64,000 nt of DNA from Malachius bipustulatus (taxonomy: Eukaryota > Arthropoda > Insecta > Coleoptera > Melyridae), in assembly GCA_910589415.1 (NCBI GenBank), contig OU342634.1:38990723-39054722 (forward strand), in the 5' to 3' direction. Position 1 is the first letter of the stretch, and each line of letters starts with the position of its first letter. A program made the translations under genes and the position numbers. Below the pieces are notes generated by a model. The model did no database searches. It was not told the origin of the DNA and saw only the letters and a program-made list of their open reading frames with translations. Shown here piece by piece: positions 11,801 through 26,800 of the stretch.

Positions 11801-14800
11801 CATCTCATTATTATCAAGAAAAAAGAAAGACTTTCTTCTAATTCATTCTTTTTGTTGAATAACTTCTCATTTTCATTAGTTTTGACAGTTTAAGCGACAC
11901 TGCCTGGTAAAAATTTAAGCTGGGATGACCCTGTGTGAAATGTGACTAACTGTTTGACTAAAGTTTGACTTACCTCAAAGAGCTATAAAGAAAAAAAGAA
12001 CAAATCTTCAAATTTCAACACCCTGAAGATCGGTAACGAAAGAATTACCTCCCTTCGTGTGAACCTGGCATTTAGGAACACCCTGTGGAAAGTTTAACAC
12101 ACAACGAAAAAGTCAACATAATTACTGACAGCCACGACTCTGCTAATAATTGTATGCAAAGGCTACTTGTTTAAATCGTGACGAAAGCGAATTTTTGATA
12201 ATCTTTCATTCTATAAATTGGGTTATAATTTTTGAAAGGAAAAAGGCAGCGATTTTTTTCATTAAAAAAAATGTGTTCAGAAAAATCGTATCTTTTTAAA
12301 TATGGAAGCTCGCTCCCCTTTACGAACCTATTTTCAGATTTTTTCGTTTTTTTTTTTTCTTTTCTCGTAATAGGGATGAGGCTGAGACATCGAGTTTCCC
12401 TCACCCTATCCTATACAATAGTTGTTTAATCAAATTGAGTATTATCGAAAAAAGTTGTTTAAACCACGATATATGCATATGTTTCAAGCAAGTCGAGGCG
12501 CGCTAAAGCGATAATAAATATATCGATTTCATTCTGTATGATTTTCTCAAGTCTTAATAGGTACCTAACATTCAAGTTTTCAGTCTTCTAACGCAATTGC
12601 GCTAAAAATGCCGTGTAAATCTCAGCCCTACCGAAGCACTTTCAGGCTTTTATGACATCATACCTCGCTTAAGGCTCGGGCCGATATGACGTCATACTCG
12701 CTGAAATGCGCTTCGTTTCGCCCTTGATATACTCGTACAATGTACTATTATTGCATAGCCTGATTTCTTTTTAACCCACCTTCACATTTTAGAGTTTCTG
12801 GAAGGTTTGTTACATGAATATACGTCTCCTTGAAAAAAAAACTCGTTCATTTTCAACGTTTTCTCAAAAAATGATTGATTTCAAATATACAATAATAAAA
12901 CTTTACATATGGATGCGGATATTCGTATTTCGCTTATATTTTTGTCAGTCGGAAATTTTTACTCAATTTCAATATATGTACTTCTGAAAAACTGATAAAA
13001 CCTCGCACTCTTACTGGCCATTCATTATATGATTACAGTTGTTAACGTCATACTCGCTGTTACGTCACATGCTAACGATCGCAGGCATAGATATAGCCAT
13101 TAGCGGTAACATTATTAGAATCGAACGAGAAAGTAGGTTACTACTATTATAGCTGAAATAAAATTCACAAATCACAACGGACAACGGCTAATCCAATGAT
13201 TAGCTCGGTGGAATATTGAATTCTCGAATCCGTCAGGACATACGTATACGCAAACAAAAATTTAAAAAAATATATTTCCACCAATAATAAATGCATTATT
13301 ATTTATCATTATCAGTACCAATCATCTTCATCAAATTAATCATCGGATGCAGTCCAATTTTTAATTTATTTCATTTGGGCAGGTCTGATCATTTTTGTCG
13401 ACTCGGTGCATTATAAAAGTCGACTGTACCAGCTGAAATGAGTCAATAAGGAGAAAAAGAATTTATAGCTTGCATCTGTGCCAAGATCAAAACTTGATTC
13501 AATAATAATGTCTCCTTCTCGATAAAAATAAACACCATGTTTTTTCACCAAAATAAACATAAACACTATAAAACCGGGAATGGTAAAGGCGTATCCATAA
13601 ATAAATAGGAATTTGTAGAATTTTCAATAAACCATCACCACGACCCTGGTTATACCTACATCTGTTGGAGTTTTTTTTTTTTTGATATTTTATAGGTAAT
13701 GGGAAGCGGTATGTTATATTTATACTTGGGAAATCCCAGATCGACCGACTGACCTAGAGAAATAAGAATTAATTCTAATCAGAAGATGCTTTTTGAAATT
13801 TAAATTTGTTAAAACAGCAAAAACATATCCTGGTACCGATATCAATAAAATAACGATCATTATAATCTCGGGTTCAACGCAGGAGCCGATACGGTGACCA
13901 GATCGGAAACCAAGAAACCCGAATGAAATCGATAGTCACTGCAGAAACAATAGAACCTAAATGGAGCGCAATAAAAGGGGTTCCACAAAAGACCGACATA
14001 AGATACCTATCCAGTACCCGCCACCAAGAGACAGCAATGATAGACATATGAAATCCTGCAACTCATGGAAGAAAGAAGAAAGCAGACGAGCAGAGACTGA
14101 TCGGTACGGAGCGCTGAGACGTCTAGTGAGAGGAACATGCCGAAGAGCAAAAATAAAAAAACCCTGATCATCAGATAGATGCCATGAATTTAATAACTTA
14201 CGACCAAGCCAACTACACGTCCAAAGACGAAGGTAAATGGGGCCAGTCCTGCCATTAAGAGGGACGAAGTCAGACATACAATAAAACTCCAGAAGAACGG
14301 AAAGGCTATGGGACCGGATTGCACTCATCTGGAAAAACTTGGTCGTGGAAACTGACGGCATATGGCTGAATCTGTAAACGATCTCTTTAACGCCATCTAT
14401 TAAACTGGAACGCTGCCACTCGACTGGCTAAAGTCAACTTTCGTCACAATAGAAAGAAAACAAACTCTTCCCAATGTGAGGATTGTCAAACGATCAGCCC
14501 AAAGTTCCACGTTCTCAAAAGCCACATGCAGATTGGGTTCAGGAATGATATATGGGACGCGCGAACCTCTTTTCTCCCTAACCCCAAATGTTTTCTCATG
14601 CAGTTGTAAGGATATCAACATCGATGTGTTAGCGGTTGCATTTTCCAAGTCCACCGGTATCGGAACAGGCAACTTGAGCATCATCAGCGAGTTGTATTAG
14701 AGCCAAAAAGCGGATATCAGAATTTAAGATGCAGTTTTAAATGAAGTGGTCGTAAAGAAATTAGATTGTATAAAGATCAACGGAACCTTGGTTAACATGC

Positions 14801-17800
14801 ACTATTCGTTTTGCTGACGACACTGCAGTGCTGGAGCAGTCGTCATCGCCTTTAAAAGACCACGACGCTCATCGTCTAACGCAGTTGAATACAAAGAAAA
14901 CTAAAAACGGCATTCTCCAAAACGAAAAAATGATCCCATTTGCATATTTATTGAGCCCTGGGAGTCGACAGAAGTCGACCCTAAGAAAAGATTCTCCCTA
15001 GAATCGAACAGGCCCCTGGGTGTTCATCTCTATGAGAAAGTTTTTGACCAGTAGAGATGTAGTTGCTGGCTTGCTGATTCCTATTTCTAATCTTCGTCTA
15101 TGGCGGCAAAAGCTGGAAATCGAGCCCGCATAACTGTAGATAGGCGAATCGAAGCATTGTAATTATTATATCTTGATCGCCGGATTTCATAAATATCTTG
15201 GAAAATGAGAGAGAGGGGGGAGAGGGGGGAAAAGTATAGGTACTGAGACAAACGGGAAAGGGAAGACAACAAGAAAACTAGGTACTGATGATCATTAAAC
15301 AAAGGAAGATCCAGTAACCAATTTCTCTGACTTATCGTCGAAAGGAAGATCGAGGGCAAAGATCTGTGGGACGAAGTTGGTTTGGAAGAACGTCCGCCGA
15401 GATCTTACGAGCTGCAGTGAACAATGAGTTTTCACGGGTCATTATCCCCCGTTCTATCGCCAACCCCCAAAGGGAGATGGCGGCTATAAGAAGATCTATA
15501 ATCTGTCATAAAGAAGCTTCACGGAGTGCTAGAACGCTGGTCAAAAATGATTACGAAAATAGGTGTGTTCAGATAGTACGGGGCCTGATGTCATAAATCT
15601 AATTTTTTTTTTTGAAGTCATATGTCTGGGTCCCCTTCAAAATCATCTCCTCTCCAAAGCACACACACTTATCCTAAAGGTGATTCCATGTATTAAAACA
15701 ATCCTGGTATGCTTCTTTTGTCTTGACCTTCACCTCCTTCGTCGCATTTGGGTTAATCTAGGGAATTGTTTCAAATCTTCTTCCCTTCAAGGGTCTTTTG
15801 AGTTTGGGGAACAAGACAAAGTTATAGGGAGCAAGTTCAGGTGAGTAGGAATTGTCTCAAATCTTCTTCCCGTCAAGGGTCTTTTCTTTTGAGCTTGGGG
15901 AACAAGAGAAAGTGTCATAGGGAGCAAGTTCAGGTGAGTAGAGGTGGTGGGGAAGAACATAGTGGCCGAAAACTGGCGAGTTAGGATGGCTGAAGCGTTG
16001 TGATGGAAACGGTAGGAAATGTGGAAGACACTTCCGACCTTTTGCGACGGATGGTGTCTCTTAGACGTTTAAGAACTTCAAGGTAATGCAGTAAGCCTGG
16101 TTCATTGTGGAGGCTTGTGGGAGGTACTGGTGGGCAACCAACAACACCCTTGGTGTTAAAAAGTCTGCATCTTGACATTGGATTGAACTTGGCGAGCTTT
16201 TTTTGATCTGCGAGACGTTTCACCCATCCACTGAAACGGTTGAACCTTCATTTCAATGCCAGTATCGTAAAACCATGATTCAACACCTGTTGAACAAGAA
16301 GTTTTAATCTCCTTCTGAACGATCAAGCAGTTCTCGATAAACTGACATACCTATTAAAATAGGATTTCGAGAATAAGCTACGAAAGAGGTGGTAATTTTG
16401 TCCCAGCCAACTAAATTTCATTTCAATGCCCTTGATCTTCACACAAAGAGCTTTGAAATTTACGTGTTATGGCGCTCTCGTATAATTTTAATTTCTGACT
16501 TATTACATTTTTTACGGCGTCACAACATTTTATCCGAACCTAAATCGATACTTTCAAGAACTTTTTGAGTAAAGTTTAAGGTAACGTTGACGGTTACGTT
16601 TACGGAAACCAAAATGAATTTCGAATAAAATATTATTTGAAACCTTAGAAGTAGGATATATAAAAATAAATAATCAGCTACCTAATTAGCTTTACCAGAA
16701 AGTCAAGACAGTAGTTGACACGTGAGCAATTGTTTTGATGATAATAATTATTCCAAGCAATTATGAACATATTTGGACTCATATCTGGGCGCCAGCAATT
16801 TATCTCTTATCAAACGATCCTTGTTACCTTCAAAAATGCTCAATATGTTAATTTATTTTTTTTAAACTATTACGCGACACCACCAGCCAGTCGTCCTAAT
16901 TATTTGCTCAAAGCATTAAAATCGACATGAGTCATCGTTATGTCTTGCCTGAAAATTTCCGCAATCAGAGTTTCTGCATAAAACCTACATCATGAAAACG
17001 CAAACCAGACCAATAAATCGAGCCAATTTATGTTAATTTAAAGCGTAAAACTATAATAAAAGTTACAGCATGAGCTTGGCCTAATAAAAAGGTCAAGAAC
17101 TATTATTAGTTGATTTTTGTTAGCCGACCTTGGGAACTGTTAAAACTACAATAATAATTATCACCTTTATTATTATTTGCTCTCCTCAAAGTTGTAATAA
17201 CCTATTTTCCTATTCGACGATACCATTGTTAAAAAATACCGCCGTTGACTTCTTAAAATTTCCTACTTCGTCTAGGAATGACGCATTTTGCGTTTCTGGT
17301 TTTCGAACAAAGTCTAAAAGAATCAATATACTTTTTTAAAATATGGAGAACTTTATGTTTTTGCATAGCAAAAAAAAATTTCCAAGTTACACCCCTGAAG
17401 TTTGGCGCATTCCTTCCTACCCACCCTGTACAGACGATTATTAAAAAAAAAAACATTAGATACTCTTCGGCATATTACATAATAATTGATAATTATTTTA
17501 AAAGGCACTTTCCATGTTTCATAAGACACCATTTCAGATCCGCATAAATCAGCTATGATTGTTTTCTAAATTGCGTAACTTGCCCTATGCAAATTTAAAA
17601 GGCGTTTTATTTCTCAAAGGTCCAAAGACCTCAAAAATATCGCTCGAAGTTGGATATTCATTCTCGGTAAACACGAAAGAGTACCGATAAATATTCATGA
17701 GGAAAACAGCCACTTGACTTGACCCAACGTTTAATCGCTCAAACAAAACAGTTATTAAATCCGAAATTCTTGTCACCAAAGACATTTTGATCGATGGTTA

Positions 17801-20800
17801 CTTTGACGATCGAAGTTCCTATTAAAAAATAATCAATTAAATAGCAATTATAGTAAAAATGAGTTTACTTTCTTGCGGGAAAATCGTCATCAGAGAAAGC
17901 AATTCGATCGATTCTTCCTGGCACCACGGTGAATCAAGATTATTGTCGTAGGTAACGCACCATTCACGCAAGCTCTTGAGAATTTATTACTTAGGCATAT
18001 TCACAGTATAAGAATTAATTGCATAACCATCTTCATACTAGGGATCACTAAAAAAACGCGAGTTAAAAAAAAACTACACATTATTCGAAAAGTTGGGGGT
18101 TAAATGTTACATGTTACATAACACGGCTGTATGGGCTGTACCAATAATAATAATTATGATTTCTATAGTTCACCTTTTCTATTCTAAAGAATATAAAAAA
18201 AATTATTGTTCATTGTTACAGAAAAATGATCCTTTGGACTGATCCTTTTCAAACTGGATTAGACGATGTTTCATTGGGAGTATCAGATCATGTACTTAAA
18301 TTATTATAAGAACTACTACACAAAATTTCAAATTATTCTAATCAGCCAATTCCAAACTACGAAGATTTTCTTAAAACTTCAACACCCTATATTTTGTTAA
18401 CGAAGAATTTCTTGAATATACAGGGTGAGTCATTTTAATTTCGCACCCTAATATCTCTATTGGTAAGCCAGATACAAAAAAATTGTGCAGACAAAAATTG
18501 TTCAGGGCAATGGGGGGGGGGTCATCTGACTGTACCAATGACTTTGTGGACCAATTTCAAGGCCATTTAAAAGTGAAGGTACTTTTAAATAGGACACCTG
18601 TATATATTATTGTTTCTTCATATTTCCCGAGAAAACCCAATTAGAATAGTTTTCACAGTTACGGTTTAAATTGAGGAGGTTATACATTGGAAACGGCTCC
18701 CTAATATATCGGAAAAGGGCTTACATGCCCCAAAATTACATGTGATTAGAAATCTGATAATTTTCTTCACCCAGTATTAAAATTTAAACCACACAATAGG
18801 ATGTCATGTGAAAAGTTAAGATAGGAACATGTAAGCCGTTTTCCGATATTTGGGGCCGTTTCCGACGTACACTCGTACTTGCTGGGTTTTAGCGCTCGTG
18901 GTCATTCCAGAATTCAGAAAGCACGAGTCGACGGAAGCCGACAATTTCCGGAAAATTCAACTAAGTAGCTCTATCTGGCACGAGAATTCAACGATATGAA
19001 TTATTGAAATATTTGAAAAGTCATTCAATTTTCTGACATAACATTCCAACAATCCAGTTTTGTACTTTTTCGGAAATTTTGCTACTCCATCAAATTTCCA
19101 CCTAAATCAGGATTCGATTGGTCGTAACTTTTGAAATACTGTCATTCTATTGGTTTATGGAGAGATGAGCTGAATTGTCATAAATTCATAGCAATTGGCA
19201 ACTTTTGCCCACATTCTCGTGCGTGAGATTATACAGGGTGTTGCAAAAAAGTAGGTGAAGCTCTCGACCAGCCACACAGAATAGGCGCGATTCCAATTAA
19301 TTTTTTTTTAATAATAGCTCACTTTTCCTCCAAGTTCACGCTAATAATTTTAACAACTTGTAATACTCCAAATGACGAAGTTTTAACAGATTCAAAACTG
19401 TTCTAAAATTAGCCTACTGGCTTAAAAAATTAACAAACATAACATGGAAATGTCTCATCTTAAAGCAAACAAATCTCTCATTTTCAAATTAAATAGTTTA
19501 ATCTTTTTTTCTGTCAATAAATTTAACAGAAGTTGATTTGGAATTTTGCAACAATGAAATCTGAAGTTAACGCAAGCTTTATAGCAAAAGTCAAAAAGAC
19601 AAAAAAATCCGATACTCCCAATCGCACCCATAGTTTAGCCAAAAATAATGGGACTTTTTTCATGTAATTAAACGACGTCATAGGCGTCCCTCTATCAAGA
19701 TACAGAGTGTTTAAATTAAAATTAATACTACCTGATTTAATGCAACCAAAAACTATAAGTTTTTTGGTCTACTTTGACTGGACTACTAACTACTAGCCTC
19801 AAACAGCGAGTTGATTGATGAAACATAGTCAAATAAGTTGCAGCTTTTCGTAAAACAATTTTGAACAAAAATTTCAAACAAAAATTGAACAATGTGCAAA
19901 AATTTGGGGAAAAAGTGACAAAAAAAAAAGTTCCGGGCAAAATTTTTGACAGCAAACTTAAAATTCGTGTCCAGCGACCCCAAAAAACTTGGAGGGTGAG
20001 AAAATCAAAACTACATATTACAAAACTTTCCTTTAAACCTCCATTTTATTCCAAATATGCCTAGCCTAAGAATGAATAAAATAAAATAAATGAAAACTGA
20101 TTCTACAAAACAATAGGTACTTTTGAACCAGCGACGTGCACAGGAAAAAATTAGGGGGTTAATGTGTTCTATAAACCCCGTTTACTCCGTTCGCGTTTCG
20201 ATTTGCTTTGAAAAAAATTACGCTAAAAGTGTGTTTTCATAAGAATTTGGGCAAAATTTCAACTGAATATCTTCAGAAGCAACGGAGTTATGTTAAAAAA
20301 AATTGAGTTCAACTTATACATACTCAGAACACTCCTGTATCTTAAAAAAGAGACGCCTATGTGAAAAATAGCATGAGAAAAGTCCTATTACTTTTGGCCA
20401 AACAATCTATGGCTAAGAACCTACTTTTCGCAACACCTCTATATGACAATAATAATTAGAGGTAATTAAAAGTAGAATGATTTTTCCAAAGCTAAATCGA
20501 CAAAAAAGGGTGTAAATTATGATTATGAGTGCGAAAACATTAGAAGGTAATTGCTTGTTGAATTAGGAATTAGGCAGGGCAGGTTTTTTAATAAATCAAA
20601 ATAAATCAATCGCGATTTATTGAAATACAACCCCTTAAACGGGGGTGTCAAAAAAATAATTTTCAATTTTTTTCTGACGTATAGGTACCGGCATTCTAAA
20701 ATGTATTTTTTAGCGCATCGTCTCTGAAAGACGACTTTTCAGTAGCTTAATAGCCGGCGGAACGACGCATATTGCAGCCCTACATGCAATAGCGGCTCGC

Positions 20801-23800
20801 TTCCAAGCGTACGAAATATTCCAGCCCGCAACGAACGTTTTTTTCTGGCCCTAGGGCGGACAGATTTAGTCGTTACTATAACAACTACTGTTATCAGTTA
20901 GTGATTACGCGGCAGGTGAGAGCTCGGCAGCGAAATTCAAGCACACAGCTGACAACTACCGAGACCACGATAATACGCGCATATTTCAATCAAGTCTAAA
21001 CGAGCTGAAAATATAATAATAACAGGTAGATACCTATCTAATTATAACGATTAACGGGGGTTACTAGTTTCTGAGGTTTCGTCAATAAAGCAACAAAATA
21101 AACTCTAGACAGGAAAATTACACTGACAGTGAATTAATTTGTACGCCACCACATATTCGCCAACAAGCTAACAAGCCAAAGTATTCAGTGTTCTAACGCG
21201 ATGCGCTAAAAAATAGCGTCTATATCTCGGCCGGATCCGAAGTCCATTTCAGCTCGTATTCAATCGACCCTCGCTCCGCTACGCTCCGCTCGGCCCGATA
21301 ACTTCATACTCGCCGAAATGAACTTCTTTCCGCCCTTGATATAGAATATACTATTGATAGACTGATTTATTCTAAATAAATAAGGTGCCCTGTAATTTTT
21401 TCGAAAATTGAATAACCTTCAAGGAAAAAATTTTCAATTCAATCGTTTCTTCAAAATTTCACCCTATGCAAATGATGACGTAATTATGATTTATTTATTT
21501 TTTGCTTGAGGAGCATTAAATATAGAAAAAATCCCAAGATACCCTTTTTATTCACAATAAATCAGACTAGGTATCCAAAATACGTTTTAGAATTCCGGTA
21601 CCTACGGATGTAAGAAAAAAAGTCAGTGCGGCCTTTTCTACTCCCTTAAAACACTAACAGAGGAAAATTAACGACTTGTCCACTGAGCGTATTCTCAATA
21701 AGGCAGATTACGCCTACTTCATTTTCAACAACAAGATTCCAAACAAGTTAAATGTTTGAAAGAATAAGTGACTCGAGCTGCCTTGTCGTGGTCCATGGAG
21801 ATTTCCACTGAACGTTTCGTCCACAACTGCGATAGAAATCGTAATCAGAACAACGTCAACAGAAAGTACAAACCACAGCACGGGTAAAATCGCCGATCAT
21901 TTTCTATGGTTATTTTGTTATGCTCTACATTTTAAGAAAAGTTTCGATTTCTATACCTACTTTCCCGCAAGGAATAAAATTTCCATCTCCATTGCAATTG
22001 CAAGTTTCAATAACGTAATTTTACAAAAAATATTCTAAAATATACCACGAAATACAATCTAGAAATCATTCGAATCTATTCCGGGTGCACTATTATGTAG
22101 GTACAATGTAGTAAGTAATATCTAATCAGGGGAAAATCCGTCGGAATAACATCAAGAGTTAAACTGCAAACACACGAGCATGTGTTATAATGCAGCTGCT
22201 GCCTGGTACGGTTTTTCCTGTTCCTCGTGTTCCAACACAAATGCGGTCTTGATAAGAGTAAGTAGAGGGCTTACCGCTGACTGGGTCATGAACATGAACA
22301 CGCCATGCTGCAGTTAATTTATCTGGCCAAGTTATATTTTCAATTATGATAAATTATAACCATCCACCATCCAAGTACACTACTCCCATCCCAAAATAGA
22401 TCATATTTTGAAAAGTGCTTAAATGATATTAAAATTAAGCATTCATTGTATACCAACACGTTAGGCAGGTCTAATTTAATAATTAGCACGACGAAAATAG
22501 CAACCATCGATCAAACTGGGGTAGGTTTTAAAATCGAACCTATTTAGTGCTAACTTGGTATACACACAAAAATTATCTCTTTTTTTCAATTATTATGTAT
22601 GTTTACTAGCACACGTTAAGGGGAATTATGTCAAATTATTATAAAGGAGACAACTCCTAATATAGAATATTCCTCGGAATATTCACTTGATTATAAGACA
22701 AAAAAGTCTTAATGAAACTACCCTCTAACTAAGCATTAACGTAGTTACAATGTTAAAAAAAAAATAAAAAAAATTGTATAACTCCAAGTTATACTGAATA
22801 TTTTTTATGGGATTTTTTTTATGGGACCTAAGAGCGACAATTGCGCTTATGTAATTTGAACCAGAACCGGGGACGTACGGTAGATAAGGGTGCAACTTTT
22901 TTATCCCCCAATTTTTACACCACTGGATAAATTTTGGTTTTGATATATTTTTTCAAAAGCTATCAATTTCTGGTACAAAAAAAAAACTGCACAAGGTTTG
23001 GTAGGTAAATCCTCAACAGTTTTTGAGATTTAGACATTCGAGAAGGACAAAAAGTTATAGGTCCATCGGCAAAATCGGCAAATCGGGAAATTTTTCTCTA
23101 CGACGCACCGTTTTTGCGATATAACAGGACTTTTGGTACGTTAACACCCTGAGTACCCTGAACAAGTTTCTGATGGAACTATGTACACGTACCCTACACC
23201 TCCTTTTGGGTCATTCCTCCGGTCATTCGTTGACTGATGGACGAAAAACTTTTTAGTGCTTTTTTTAGTGATTTTTTTTATTATTTTACATGACCATTAT
23301 GCATCGTTAATTAATTCAAAACCGACACCATTTGCAAATTATTTACGGTATAAAATAAAATCAATTGTCTCACGATAATGTATTATTCAAGGTGTAGTAA
23401 AAGCCCAGACTGAGTAGGATTTAAATTTTCTAACGATTATAATAAGCAACAAACAACCTCTAAGGTCTAGGTCACAAAAGTAAGAACACTGAATTTAAAA
23501 TTTTCTCTTTTTGTGGGTGCTTTTTGTGGCTTCTTTACGCGTATCGATGTACACACTATACATACATGTTAAAAGAGAAGTTAAAAATCAATGTGATCAG
23601 CGCAGAAAAGTAACATAGTAAAAAAAAAGTAACATGCATCATCAGAATCGATGCATGATTGGTGTGGACATTGAAAGAAAATACAAATACAAATACCTTT
23701 ATGCTTACAGTAATGATAATTATCTACAGTTTACCTACATCGACTAATTTGATATTCGTGTCTGTAATAATAAGAAAATATGAAGAGTGACAACAGCAAT

Positions 23801-26800
23801 CAACTAAACATCAACGCAAGACAATGATAACAGTAGGTAATAATTATTATTATTCTTGAAGCATTCACTTTGTATCTATACATCATTTAAAATTAATTAC
23901 AAACTCATTAACTATTTTTATTTCTTTTAGAAAGAAAAAATTAAAAAAATGATAGTTCCTGTATCCTGGAAGGTTTAAAGAGTTAAAAGAATTAAAAGAA
24001 ATAAAAATTGGAAAACAGAGCTTCGTTAATAAAACAAACGCAATTTTGGGAAATATTTGGTACAAAAACACGCAGGTAGATCAAACCCATAGAGATAGAA
24101 TAGAGAGGAGCCGCTATGATCACCTAATAGTACATTAAAAAACGGCATCAGTGGGTGGAGCTTATAGGAGTAACAATATGGCGACTCGACAGGGTCAGAC
24201 TTAATTTTTATTTGCAAAATTTTCATAAATAAAAATGTTTCTCACATTTCATACATATTTTTAACACGTCTTCAGATGAATATTGCAGACCTTTTGTGTT
24301 TTTCAAGTCAATAAAAGAATATAAAATATCCGGCAAATAATCATGGTCATTTTCAATTTTAGATTTTTAGTGTACTATGCAAGTAGGTACGGTCCTGTAT
24401 ATTGTTGATACTTACCTATGGAATGTTATTCCGGACGTTTTTTTTTATCAGTGCAGTCTCTACTACAGCAGGTACGAACTGCACAAGAAACCATCTTTGG
24501 CTTTTCAATTTAACACCAAAGATCTTAAAGACAGTCCTTAAATCAAATGAAATTCAATAAAAAGCGTTCACTTATGTCATAACATAAGTTTGACATAAAA
24601 GTGGTATCAATATGGCGGACCTGATCCCATTTGTGTCACGTCATGTCGTCTCCTCTCTATTCTATCTCTATGATCAAACCGGACTGAACTTCGATTTTTT
24701 AAACACGCCCCTGGATTTTTTATTGCACAAATTTAAAGATATTTTAATTTTAAATGTAACGATATGCCACACATAGTGCTTGAAACGTGTTTCGGACAAA
24801 GCTATTGATATCGTCAGTTTAATTTAATCTTAATACGGATCTGTGTTCTTTTTAAAATTCTTGGATTTATTTTTTGTCATTGTCATCACAATCCGACAAG
24901 TCCAAAAAGTTTAAAAAGCGCATAGATCCGTATTAAGGTGAAATTAAACTGATGATGTCAATAGCTATAATAGTCCGAAACACGTTTGAATCACCACTTT
25001 GTGTGTTCATTAAATTCAGAATTAAAATTGCTTTTAATTTTTTCAATACCTCGCAAAAATAATGCTGGCCAATAACTACAATGGAATTGTGGTTACAGTT
25101 TTTCCCAAACTTCAATAATAACGTCAATAAATAATAAGAAATAGAAAAATTGATTTTTTCCCCAAAATAATTCAAAAATATTTTTTTTAAATCTTTTCTG
25201 CCATTGCATTTCGGGTTGCCAAACTTTTCCCCCATTTAACCGACTCTGTATCTCCCACGGTTTCCGAGATCCCCATGCTGTTCATTCTTCCTTTATGGAC
25301 ACAGTGTGTACAGTGGATTTTTAAATGGTGGATTGATTTTAGTTTTTTTGTTGTAAAGTTGACGTGAAGAGAAAAAAAAACTTTGTTGGGCTTTATATTT
25401 TCAATTACAAAAATCTACAAGTTCGCATTTTCATGGGTTACCTTCTTTTTTTCGAGTTTAAGAAATAGCATTTTTAATTTTTAATCAAAATTTAAATGTA
25501 TTTTCTATTAATTAATTATGTAATAAAAATTAAATTCATTTTATCATTAAAATACTCTTTGTAAATTGATAAAAAATTAAGAGTAAGAAAAACCAAAGTT
25601 GATGATGAGCTGAGTTCGAATAGCCGAAACGAGGAAATAAAAATCAAACTAAACGGCAGATTCTACATGGAAAGTTACCCTATAAGATGGGTTTTGTTTT
25701 TTTTTTCAAAAATAATAGGAACTAAAAAAGTTAGGAACATATTTAAAAAATGCAGCATCCCAATTTCTTCAAAATATCTCAAAATCTACGAAAGCCAGGA
25801 CCGTTTGTTTCAGGTACCTACGTTATAAAAAGTTTTTCTATTCACGACAAATTTACAACAAAAAAGTACACTTAATCGACATTATTTTTCAGAGGTCGAG
25901 GTGGTAATGGTAACTTGACCGAAGTTAGAATTTATTTTTTTTTAACGAAGAGCGACATTTTTTCTTTTCGAAACCCATCCCATGCACTCTGCAAGTCTTC
26001 AGCAGAGAGTGACTGGCCTAGGTCGAAACGAAAGTGCCCTGTTTTTCTTGTTTATTTGTTTGATAATAGTCACTTAAGAAGAATTGTGCTGTAAACAACG
26101 TAAACGAAGGTTATTATTATTAATTTGTTGTTTGAAGCTTCTTATAAGCGCTTATAAAACCTCATGTGACATGTTTTACAAGAAAAACCTTTCCCAGAAC
26201 AACTCATAAATTTATTTCACGTATTTCGTCATCATGAACAGTAATAACTCTTGCGTAGGTACACAAACGATGTTTCAAACAAATAATCAAAATAAGGAAC
26301 ATAATCCAAACTCATTTCAAAAGGGTGTTCGAAAAGGAATCCGTTTGGAGTAGGCCCTCGCAGCAAAGAGGTTACTGTTATCAAAATATTCAAGAACGTT
26401 AATAACATAGGTATGTACGTTAAAATAGGTAAATAAAATCAATAATAATTATTTAATTTAAGAGGATAGTGTCTATGGAGTAAGTACAGCGAAGTTCCAT
26501 CAATTTTATTTCCGTTGCGAAAGCAACTTTTAACTAAAAAAGTTTTTTGCTTCAACGTATAAACGCCATTTTTGGAATCGATTAATTTAAACAATAATAA
26601 TTATAAATATTTGTTTATTATTCCTTTGAAAATAAACAAATTGAATGGCCTTGAAAAATCAATAATTGGTGGTAAATGTCAGTTAAGTCATATTGTTTAC
26701 ATTAGTTTTAATAATTTTATTGCACTGGGATTAGAGATGGGGGAACCAAGCTACGGTGCAGCGACAGATCTAAAGTAGTCGTTACTTGAGATACCCTTGT

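Noticed and set aside
25602..25634. TGATGAG...CCGAAAC hammerhead candidate
   Set aside because: The first core base is wrong, stem II does not pair correctly and no cleavage triplet follows.
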